Assembly: GCA_037724045.1 (NCBI GenBank)
Contig: JBBJOW010000012.1
Span: 1 to 64,000 of the forward strand
DNA from: DATLGB01 sp037724045
GTDB taxonomy: Bacteria > Actinomycetota > Thermoleophilia > Solirubrobacterales > Solirubrobacteraceae
Direction of reading: 5' to 3'
DNA: 64,000 bases
Part shown: piece after piece, positions 15,017 to 21,761 of the stretch
Layout of the letters: the number at the start of each line of letters is the position of its first letter
Position numbering within the stretch: the stretch's first letter is position 1
Translations under genes and position numbers: made by a program
Notes under the pieces: model-generated
The model's database searches: none
Seen by the model: the letters and a program-made list of their open reading frames with translations, nothing else
What the model was told of the DNA's origin: nothing

Positions 15017-16774
15017 GTGCCGAGGTATTCCGACGACTCGCGCGACAAGGTCCGCGAAGCGGTCGACTTCGCCGACCTCGTCGGCCAGCGCACCGAGCTG
15101 CGCCGGGCGGGCGTCAACCGGCTCGTCGGCCTGTGCCCGTTTCATGACGAGCGCTCGCCGTCCTTTGGCATCGACCCCGTGGAGAAGCTCTACCACTGCT
15201 TCGGCTGCGGCGTGGGCGGCGACCTGTTCACCTTCGTCATGGAGACGGAGTCGATCGGCTTCGGCGAAGCGCTGGAGCTGCTGGCCGACCGCTACGCCGT
15301 CGAGCTCGAGCGTTCCGAGGAGGATCCGCGCGCGGCGGAGAAGCGTGCCCGCCGGGACCGGCTGCTCGCGCTGCTCGAGCGCACCGCCGCTTTCTACGTG
15401 CGGATGCTGTGGGAGGCGCCCGACGCCGCGGGCGCGCGCGATTACCTGGCGGGCCGCGGCCTGCTCGAGCCGACCCTGCGCGAGTTCCGCGTCGGGTACT
15501 CGCCTGCGAGCTGGGACCGCGTGACCGTCGCCTCCCAGCCGGCGGGGTTCAGCGAGAGCGAGCTGCTCGCCTCCGGGCTGGCCTCGCGAGCGCGTGGGCG
15601 CAGCGGCCTGGTGGACCGTTTCCGCGGACGGCTCATGTTCCCGTGGGCGGACTCCCGCGGGCGCGTGCTGGGCTTCGGGGCGCGCGCGCTGGCCGAGGGC
15701 GACCAGCCGAAGTACCTGAACTCCGCCGAAGGCGAGGTCTTCTCCAAAGGCCGCCAGGTCTACGGGACGCACGTCGCCCGCTCCCCGGCGGCGAAGGCGG
15801 GAGCCGTCGTGCTCGTCGAGGGCTACACGGACGTGATCGCGCTGCACCAGGCCGGCGTGCGCCACGCCGTCGGGCAGATGGGCACGGCGCTCACGGACGG
15901 GCAGGCCGCAGAGCTGGCCAAGCTCGCCCCGTCGGTCACGCTGTGCCTCGACGCCGATACCGCGGGCCAGGACGCGACGCTGCGCGCCGCCGCGACGCTG
16001 CGCGCGCTGGGCAGCTCGGCTCCCGAGGTCCGGGTCGCCGCGCTGCCGCCAGGGTTTGACCCGGCGGACCTCGCGGCCGCCGACGCCGCCGGTGCGGCCG
16101 GGCTGCTGGCCGACGCCGTCCCGCTCGCGCGCTGGCAGGTCGAGCTCGCCCTGACGCGGGGCGACCTGTCTTCCGGCGAGGGCCGCGACCGCGTCCTTGA
16201 CCAGATCAAGCCGGTGATCGTCCGCGTCCCCGCGGGTCTGCTGCGTGAGGAACTCGTCCAGCTGGTCGCCGGCCGCCTGAGGATGTCCGAGGCCCTCGTG
16301 ACCGCCGCGTTCTCCGGTGCGGCGCCCGCCGGGCCCGGACGCAACGGCGCCCGGCCGCTGGACCAGCGCCGCGCCACAGATCACCGCGAGGACGCCGAGC
16401 GCGAGTTCCTCGCCCTCTGCCTGGCGCTTCCTTGCGCCGGAGCAGCCCGCCTCGCCGAGCTCGAACCCGACGCCATGTTCGCCTCGGCAGTCGTCCGCCG
16501 CGCGGCCGTTCACCTCCGCGATCATCTCGACTCGCCGACCGCGGGGCTCCCCGGCGACGATGCGCCACTGCTGGCACTCATCGCCGAGCTGGTCCTCCGT
16601 GCTCATGCGCTCGAGGAAGCCGAGCCCTCCAAGCTCGACTGGACCGCACTGGTGCTCGAGCGCGCTCGCCTCGACCGCTCGATCGCCTCTGCCCGCGCCG
16701 CCCAGACCCCGCTGTCCGAGCTCGCCGCCGAGCGCCAGACGGTCCTCACCGAGCTCCGCCGCCTGACCCACTGA
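15017..16774 (+). CDS. dnaG: DNA primase
   Basis: Bacterial primase of 585 residues that lays RNA primers at replication forks. An N-terminal CHC2 zinc finger (CPFHDERSPSF, HCFGCGVGGD) is followed by the RNA polymerase core (SPAAKAGAVVLVEGYTDVIA, the Toprim Glu) and SVTLCLDADTAGQDA, the Toprim Asp motif. A C-terminal helicase-binding region is present. The GTG at 15017 gives the usual start (PRYSDDSRDKVREAVDFADL). However, it directly abuts the repeat, leaving no ribosome site outside it, so translation may instead begin at GTG 14954 within the repeat, adding 21 residues. Confidence 0.94.
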   Translation: MPRYSDDSRDKVREAVDFADLVGQRTELRRAGVNRLVGLCPFHDERSPSFGIDPVEKLYHCFGCGVGGDLFTFVMETESIGFGEALELLADRYAVELERSEEDPRAAEKRARRDRLLALLERTAAFYVRMLWEAPDAAGARDYLAGRGLLEPTLREFRVGYSPASWDRVTVASQPAGFSESELLASGLASRARGRSGLVDRFRGRLMFPWADSRGRVLGFGARALAEGDQPKYLNSAEGEVFSKGRQVYGTHVARSPAAKAGAVVLVEGYTDVIALHQAGVRHAVGQMGTALTDGQAAELAKLAPSVTLCLDADTAGQDATLRAAATLRALGSSAPEVRVAALPPGFDPADLAAADAAGAAGLLADAVPLARWQVELALTRGDLSSGEGRDRVLDQIKPVIVRVPAGLLREELVQLVAGRLRMSEALVTAAFSGAAPAGPGRNGARPLDQRRATDHREDAEREFLALCLALPCAGAARLAELEPDAMFASAVVRRAAVHLRDHLDSPTAGLPGDDAPLLALIAELVLRAHALEEAEPSKLDWTALVLERARLDRSIASARAAQTPLSELAAERQTVLTELRRLTH

Positions 16775-16787
16775 GCAGGTCGAGCGC

Positions 16788-17606
16788 CTACACTAATCGC
16801 GTTCGCCGTCTCCCGAGGCCCTGATCTGTCATGTATTCCCCGGTGGTGTAATGGCAACACACTTGACTGTTAATCAAGGTTTGGAGGTTCGAGTCCTCCC
16901 CGGGGAGTTTTAGTAACAGTAAGCTCGGAGGGGAGTGAGGCAACCCGACTCCGACTTCCGCGTGGCAGGTTGCACAGAGGAGGATGCACTTCGCCGCCTC
17001 TGCGCGCGTCGCGTTCCATGACCGCGTGACGCCGCGCAGGGAGAGGTGGAACGCCTTCTGGCTCGGATCGAGATGGTGGAACTGCAGAGCGGCCTCGCAG
17101 CGCGAATACCCGCACAGGACGCAGCGCCCGCCCGCCTCCGCGATCAGCTTGCGCTTGACTCGGCGCCGGTGCTCGGCGACGCGCGCGCTGCGACACCGCG
17201 TGCATCGGTACCGCCCGCTGCGCTCGAGCACGTGTGGGGTGGGGCCATGGTGCCGGCACACCAACTCCACGTCGCGCAGACCGGCGTGCGTGGCCTTCAC
17301 GGCGAGGCGGCGGTTTGCGGCGGCGCGCGTCCGAAGGCGCTCGCGCCCGAGCTCGCGGCGCACGACCCCCGGGGAGCGCCCAGTGCGGTTGGCGATCTCT
17401 GGGACGGAGAGGCCTTCCGCCACCAGTACGGAGAGCAGGTCGGGATCGATCGGCTCCGCCGGTCCATAGCGGTCGGCGCCGTTGGCTCGTAATCCGTGCT
17501 TGGCGAGCCAGTAGCTGACGGTGGACGGGCTTCGTCCGGCGCGCGCTGCGATCGCATCGAGCGACAGGCCTGCGTCGAGTTGCTCGGTCAACCACCTCCC
17601 GTCCAC
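16788..17606 (-). CDS. HNH endonuclease with two N-terminal helix-turn-helix motifs
   Basis: A 272-residue protein. Two HTH_38-like motifs come first (LSLDAIAARAGRSPSTVSYW and LSVPEIANRTGRSPGVVRRE), then a Cys-rich zinc module (VCRHHGPTPHV, RCTRCRSARVAEHRRR). The HNH fold follows with CVLCGYSRC, LQFHHLDP and ILLCATCHAEV. Presumably it cleaves DNA, with self-mobilising homing-type behaviour possible. The last 38 or so residues are read from the antisense of tRNA-Asn and its flanks (LPGEDSNLQT), because no stop occurs before 16788. The GTG at 17606 lies 10 bp after the glycosyltransferase stop, without a clear ribosome site. Confidence 0.78.
   Translation of the reverse strand: MDGRWLTEQLDAGLSLDAIAARAGRSPSTVSYWLAKHGLRANGADRYGPAEPIDPDLLSVLVAEGLSVPEIANRTGRSPGVVRRELGRERLRTRAAANRRLAVKATHAGLRDVELVCRHHGPTPHVLERSGRYRCTRCRSARVAEHRRRVKRKLIAEAGGRCVLCGYSRCEAALQFHHLDPSQKAFHLSLRGVTRSWNATRAEAAKCILLCATCHAEVGVGLPHSPPSLLLLKLPGEDSNLQTLINSQVCCHYTTGEYMTDQGLGRRRTRLV
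16837..16907 (+). tRNA. tRNA-Asn (GTT)
   Basis: The cloverleaf is visible: acceptor stem TCCCCGG pairs with CCGGGGA, the anticodon stem CTTGA pairs with TCAAG around loop CTGTTAA with anticodon GTT, and the T-arm is GGAGGTTCGAGTCCTCC. CCA is not encoded. It lies between dnaG and the convergent HNH gene, whose 3' end covers it on the other strand. Confidence 0.93.
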
Positions 17607-17616
17607 TGGGGGAACA

Positions 17617-18804
17617 CTAGTTCGCCTCTCGGACGGCCCAGGCTTCGACGAGCTCGGCGGCGCGGACGGCGGCATCGTCGGTGGTGTGGAGCGACGTGAC
17701 GCGGCGGCGAAGGGCCGGGTCGGCGAGCGCGGCCCGGACGGCGAGGCGCACGGTGCGCGGGCCGAGCAGCCGCTTGGGCAGGCGGACGCCGAGCCCGGCC
17801 CACGCCACACGGGCGGCGTTCTCGAACATGTCCCCGGCGGCGGGGGAGACCACGGGGACACAGCCCGAGGCCAGCGCGCGCGCGAGCGTCCCGTGCCCGC
17901 CGTGGACGATCGCGACGTCGCAGGCGGGCATCGTCTGCGCGTAGGAGAGCCACGGGACGAGGACGGCGTTCGCGGGCACCTGGTAGCCCGCCAGCCACGG
18001 GGGCTCGCGGCCGTTGAAGGTGCCGATCACGCGGACGTCCTCACCGGCGAGGCCGTCGAGCGCGGTACGCAGCAGCTGGTGCTCGGCGTCGTGGGCGGTC
18101 GACGGCGCGATCAACACCACCGGTCCCTCACCGGCCGGCGGGTCAACGCGTTCCCCGGGCGGTTCCCAGAACAGCGGGCCGACGACGTGCAGCCACGCCG
18201 GCCACTCGCGCGGGTACTCGAGCGCCGGCATGGTGCCCACCAGGGTCAGTGACCGCGACAACCCGGTGTGCAGCTCGGAGCGCGGTGGCAGTCCGAGTCG
18301 GCGCCGGGCGTCGTTGTAGTCGGCCCGGCCGTGTTCGAGCCCGCGCCGCACCGCCCGGTCGCTGAACCCCCACAGCCGGGCGCCGAGCCGCCCGCGCGGC
18401 ATCCGCGCGCCCAGGGCGTAGGGCGGCAGCCCGGGCGCCGGCAGCGGGCACACGTGCGGGATCAGTGTGGCGACCGGCACGCCGGCCCGCTCGCAGGCGA
18501 GCGCCGGCGCCAGCGTGAGGATGTCCGCCACGCCGACGTCGGCCCGGAAGGCGTCCACCAGCCCCGCGGTCTCCTCGGTCGCGCGCACCGCCGCCTCGTA
18601 GGGGCGCAGCGGCTGTGCCTCGGTGGGAAACACCTGATACTCCGGCGCGGCGGCGAAGGTCATGCCGGCCGCCTCCACGTCGAGCTGCCACTTGCGCCAC
18701 GTCTCGAAGCAGACCTCATGCCCGCGCGCGACGAGCACCCGCCCGAGCGCGAGCATCGGGAAGGCGTGGCCGGCGTCCCCGAACGCCCCGAGGAGGATCC
18801 GCAC
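17617..18804 (-). CDS. UGT/MGT-family glycosyltransferase (GT1)
   Basis: A 395-residue GT-B glycosyltransferase. The N-terminal Rossmann start MRILLGAFGDAGHAFPMLAL carries the catalytic His-type motif. The C-terminal nucleotide-sugar domain has VLVPWLSYAQTMPACDVAIV, then HGGHGTLARALASGCVPVVS, the GT1 donor-binding signature. It probably glycosylates a small lipophilic molecule or lipid. The GTG at 18804 lies 3 bp after a family A repeat. A repeat-encoded GTG at 18870 also reads in frame, adding 22 residues. The TAG stop is followed after 10 bp by the HNH gene. Confidence 0.85.
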   Translation of the reverse strand: MRILLGAFGDAGHAFPMLALGRVLVARGHEVCFETWRKWQLDVEAAGMTFAAAPEYQVFPTEAQPLRPYEAAVRATEETAGLVDAFRADVGVADILTLAPALACERAGVPVATLIPHVCPLPAPGLPPYALGARMPRGRLGARLWGFSDRAVRRGLEHGRADYNDARRRLGLPPRSELHTGLSRSLTLVGTMPALEYPREWPAWLHVVGPLFWEPPGERVDPPAGEGPVVLIAPSTAHDAEHQLLRTALDGLAGEDVRVIGTFNGREPPWLAGYQVPANAVLVPWLSYAQTMPACDVAIVHGGHGTLARALASGCVPVVSPAAGDMFENAARVAWAGLGVRLPKRLLGPRTVRLAVRAALADPALRRRVTSLHTTDDAAVRAAELVEAWAVREAN

Positions 18805-18807
18805 CGC

Positions 18808-18974
18808 TAGATGGTTGATTCCAAATTCGGGTGGCGCGTGCTTGCCCGCCATGCGGCGCCAGATCGCCACCCGAATCCTCGTGAATACGTCCGTATTCCC
18901 TTCGGATCCGGTCGGCGCCTGGCATCCACCTGACGGGAAAGCACGACCACGGAGGATTTGGAATCAACCATCTA
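18808..18974. repeat. Family A palindromic repeat, subfamily A1, copy 2
   Basis: Also 167 bp, and nearly identical to the copy at 14850-15016 but in the opposite orientation. The right end (CCATCTA, 18974) supplies the TAG stop of the LLM oxidoreductase on the minus strand. The left end is 3 bp from the glycosyltransferase GTG. It again carries GAGGA and a GTG whose frame runs, without a stop, into the downstream gene. Confidence 0.92.
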
Positions 18975-20006
18975 GGAGTTCAGTTCGGCAAGCTGACGCA
19001 GCTGCGACACGCGTTCGTCGAGCGTGAAGGCCATGGGGGAGACGATCAGGGTGCCGACGCCCGCGTCGCGGTAGACGGCCAGCCGGTCGCGGATGCGATC
19101 CGCCGGCCCGCACAGGGTCACCGCGTCGATGAGCTCGCCTCCAAGCGCCGCGGCGGCCTCGTCCTTCTTGCCGTCGAGGTAGAGGTCCTGGACCTCGCGC
19201 GCGACGTCGCCGAACCCGTAGGACGTCACGAGCGCGTTGTAGAAGTTCTGCTTGCGCGACCCCATGCCCCCGACGTAGAGGGCGATGAAATGGCGCATCA
19301 GGTCGTGGGCGGCCTCGACGTCGTCGTCGATGCGCACCTGCACGGTGGGCGCGATGTCGAAGCCGTCCGCCGAGCGCCCGCCGCGCGCCCAGCCCGCCTC
19401 GAGTGCGGGGCGGAACTCCGACATGTGCTCGGGCGAGACGAGGATCGGCAGCCAGCCATCGGCGATCTCCGCGGTCAGCTCCGTGTTCTTGGGTCCGATC
19501 GCGGCGATGTAGATCGGGACCTGGTCCTGGACGGTGCCGATCATCAGCTTGAGCGCCTTGCCGGGACCGTCGGGGAGCGGCAGCTGCAGCGTCTCACCGG
19601 CGTAGGAGATCCGCTCGCGGCGCAGCATTGCCCGCACGACCTCGACGTACTCGCGCGTGCGCTGCAGCTGCTGGGCGAAGCGCACACCGTGCCAGCCCTC
19701 GGAGACCTGCGGGCCGCTCGTGCCCAGCCCGAGCAGCATCCGCCCGCCCGAGAGGTGGTCGAGCGTCGCCGTGGTCATCGCCGTCATGCCAGCCGACCGC
19801 GCGGGGATCTGGAAGATGGCCGACCCGAGCCCGATCGTCGAGGTCTGCGAGGCCAGCCAGCCGAGCACGGTGGCAGCGTCGGATCCGTACGCCTCGGCCA
19901 CCCAGGCCGACGCGAAGCCGAGCCGCTCAGCCTCCTGCACGAGCGCGAGGTTCTCCTCCGGCGGCGCGCCGAGGCCCCAATATCCGACGTTGACGCCGAG
20001 CCTCAT
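18972..20006 (-). CDS. LLM-class F420-dependent oxidoreductase
   Basis: A luciferase-like monooxygenase-fold protein of 344 residues. It reads MRLGVNVGYWGLGAPPEENL, AERLGFASAWVAEAYGSDA and GLGSAIFQIPARSAGMTAMT, the usual start of F420-dependent LLM enzymes, with LLGLGTSGPQVSEGWHG further on. Such enzymes use coenzyme F420 to oxidise or reduce small substrates; the substrate is unknown. An upstream ATG (20018) is possible, but the family usually begins at MxLGxNxGYWG. The stop TAG is the terminus of a family A repeat. Confidence 0.88.
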   Translation of the reverse strand: MRLGVNVGYWGLGAPPEENLALVQEAERLGFASAWVAEAYGSDAATVLGWLASQTSTIGLGSAIFQIPARSAGMTAMTTATLDHLSGGRMLLGLGTSGPQVSEGWHGVRFAQQLQRTREYVEVVRAMLRRERISYAGETLQLPLPDGPGKALKLMIGTVQDQVPIYIAAIGPKNTELTAEIADGWLPILVSPEHMSEFRPALEAGWARGGRSADGFDIAPTVQVRIDDDVEAAHDLMRHFIALYVGGMGSRKQNFYNALVTSYGFGDVAREVQDLYLDGKKDEAAAALGGELIDAVTLCGPADRIRDRLAVYRDAGVGTLIVSPMAFTLDERVSQLRQLAELNS

Positions 20007-20080
20007 GGTTTGCAACATCGCTTTCAGCAGGAGGGAAAAGCTTGCGGTCGGCGAGCCGGGCGCCTACCGTCCCGGACCGA

Positions 20081-20647
20081 ATGCGGCGCGACCATATCAA
20101 CGAGCTCGAGCGGGCCATCGACGGCTTGCCGATGCAGACGCGCACCGCGATGCTCGACGGCATCCGCGCCAACCCGATCATCGTCGGCGCCTACACCGAC
20201 GACAAAGGTGGCATCTGCCCGATGCTCGCCGCGCACCGCAACGGCGGCCGCACCACGCTGCTGGCCTTCGCCCGCAGCTGGGACCGCTTCGCCGACACGC
20301 GCCGTGTGCGCAACGCCAGTCGGCGCGAGCTCGCGGTGCTCGAGCGCTTGCTTACGAGCTCGCTCGGCCAAGACAACGAGCTCACCGATCTCGGTGCCGC
20401 TATCGCGGCGCACAAGGACCTCACGGCGCGCCGCAAGGCCCGCCGCAGCCCGCCCGCGCCCGAGCAGATCACCGCCGCGCGCCTCACGCCGGGCCGGGTC
20501 CGCGGCCTGCGCCCTCGCCGCGCCAACGCCGACGCCGAGCGCGCCCTCGCGCGCCTCGACCAGCACGTGCTCGCCCTAGGGGATCCCGGCGGGACGTCGC
20601 TCCACACGGAATGGCCCGCCGGGCGGGCCCCCGCGCTCACTCAGTAG
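20081..20647 (+). CDS. Conserved hypothetical protein
   Basis: A 188-residue soluble protein, Arg- and Ala-rich. It reads MRRDHINELERAIDGLPMQT, then YTDDKGGICPMLAAHRNGGR and LLAFARSWDRF. No catalytic motif is recognised. The second half is a basic, low-complexity region (RRKARRSPPAPEQI). It is divergent from the LLM gene and convergent with the receiver gene, overlapping its 3' end by 11 bp. The ATG at 20081 was chosen over 20042 because the upstream part is shuffled-looking. I know of no assigned function. Confidence 0.6.
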   Translation: MRRDHINELERAIDGLPMQTRTAMLDGIRANPIIVGAYTDDKGGICPMLAAHRNGGRTTLLAFARSWDRFADTRRVRNASRRELAVLERLLTSSLGQDNELTDLGAAIAAHKDLTARRKARRSPPAPEQITAARLTPGRVRGLRPRRANADAERALARLDQHVLALGDPGGTSLHTEWPAGRAPALTQ

Positions 20648-21017
20648 TCCGAGCGCCGATCTCGTCGACGAGCTGGAGGACCTGCAGCGGCGAGAAGGGC
20701 TTGCTGAGAAACAGGTCCGCGCCGGCCTCCGTCGACAAGTGCTCCGCCGTGTCCGTGGTGGCGGCGGTGAGCATGATGATCGTCGCCTTGGCGGTTCCGG
20801 GCTCAGCCCGCAGAAGCCTGCACGCGGTGATGCCGTCCATGCGCGGCATGTCGATGTCCATGAAGACGATGCCGGGCTCGTCGGCGTTGGCGCGGGCGAG
20901 CGCCTCGACGCCGTCCTGGGCCTCGACGACGTCGTAGCCGGCGACGTCCTCGAGTGTGGTGGCGATCAGCTTGCGGATCAACGGGTCGTCGTCGACGACC
21001 AGGATCGTGCGGCTCAT
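20637..21017 (-). CDS. Single-domain response regulator (REC only)
   Basis: A 126-residue CheY-like receiver: VVDDDPLIRKLI, MDIDMPRMDG with phosphoacceptor Asp54, and FLSKPFSPLQV with Lys106. It has no output domain. It overlaps the HD-GYP gene by 4 bp (ATGA) and is third in an operon with a hybrid kinase and the phosphodiesterase, so it probably receives phosphate from that kinase or signals by protein contact. Confidence 0.92.
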   Translation of the reverse strand: MSRTILVVDDDPLIRKLIATTLEDVAGYDVVEAQDGVEALARANADEPGIVFMDIDMPRMDGITACRLLRAEPGTAKATIIMLTAATTDTAEHLSTEAGADLFLSKPFSPLQVLQLVDEIGARTTE

Positions 21018-21748
21018 CCGGTTTCCTCGCGCAGGTCGGAGAACTTCTGGGCCGGCATCGCGCAGAACGTCTTCACGACGTCAGGGTCGAACTGCGTCCC
21101 GCTCTCGCGCTCGATCTCGGCGCGCGCAGAGGCGAAGTCCGTCGCGGGCCGGTACGGACGGTCGGTGGTCATCGCGTCCAGCGTGTCCGCGACGGCGAAG
21201 ACGCGCGCCAGCAGCGGGATGCCGTCGCCGCGCAGGCCGTCGGGGTAGCCGTCGCCGTCCCAGCGCTCGTGGTGGTGGCGCACGACGAGCTTCGCGGGCC
21301 CCAGGAAGTCGATCTCACGCAGGATCTCCCAGCCCACCACTGGGTGCGTGCGCATGATCGCCAGCTCCGCGGGCAACAGCGCCGCCGGCTTGAAGAGGAT
21401 CGCGTCGGGCACCGCGACCTTGCCCACGTCGTGCAGGAGGAAGCCGAACTCCATCTCCGGGAAGTCGACGGGGTCCAGGCCGGCGGCGCGGGCGATCGCC
21501 AATCCGTATGCCGCGACGCGCTCGGCGTGACGGCCGGTGTAGGCGTCGCGCGCCTCGACCGCGTTGGCGAGCGCGCGCACGGTCGCCCGGTAGGAGCGCT
21601 TGAGCTGCTGCGCGCGGTCGCGCTCGCGCTTGAAGGTCTCGCGCAGGTCCGCGGCATAGCGAGCGAGCTGCGATTCCCGCGCGGCAGCCTCCTCTTCGCG
21701 CTGCGCAAGAGCGGCTCGTAGATCATCGACCCCCGCGTTCTCGAGCAC
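21014..21748 (-). CDS. HD-GYP domain phosphodiesterase
   Basis: A 244-residue protein with an N-terminal coiled coil (about 10-55, REEEAAARESQLARYA) and an HD-GYP domain. The domain has HDVGK (His106, Asp107), THPVVGWEIL, HHHERWDGDGYPDGLRGDGI with the GYP motif and FAVADTLDAMTTDRPYR. It probably hydrolyses cyclic di-GMP or a related cyclic dinucleotide. The GTG start at 21748 lies 13 bp after the kinase stop, with no strong ribosome site, suggesting coupling. The phosphodiesterase lacks its own receiver; that domain is the next gene. Confidence 0.85.
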   Translation of the reverse strand: MLENAGVDDLRAALAQREEEAAARESQLARYAADLRETFKRERDRAQQLKRSYRATVRALANAVEARDAYTGRHAERVAAYGLAIARAAGLDPVDFPEMEFGFLLHDVGKVAVPDAILFKPAALLPAELAIMRTHPVVGWEILREIDFLGPAKLVVRHHHERWDGDGYPDGLRGDGIPLLARVFAVADTLDAMTTDRPYRPATDFASARAEIERESGTQFDPDVVKTFCAMPAQKFSDLREETG

Positions 21749-21761
21749 CGAGGTGCGGAGA

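Noticed and set aside
16763..16794. Promoter for tRNA-Asn (CTGACC ... TACACT)
   Set aside because: The spacing is 20 bp and the -35 match poor; dnaG read-through could also supply the tRNA.
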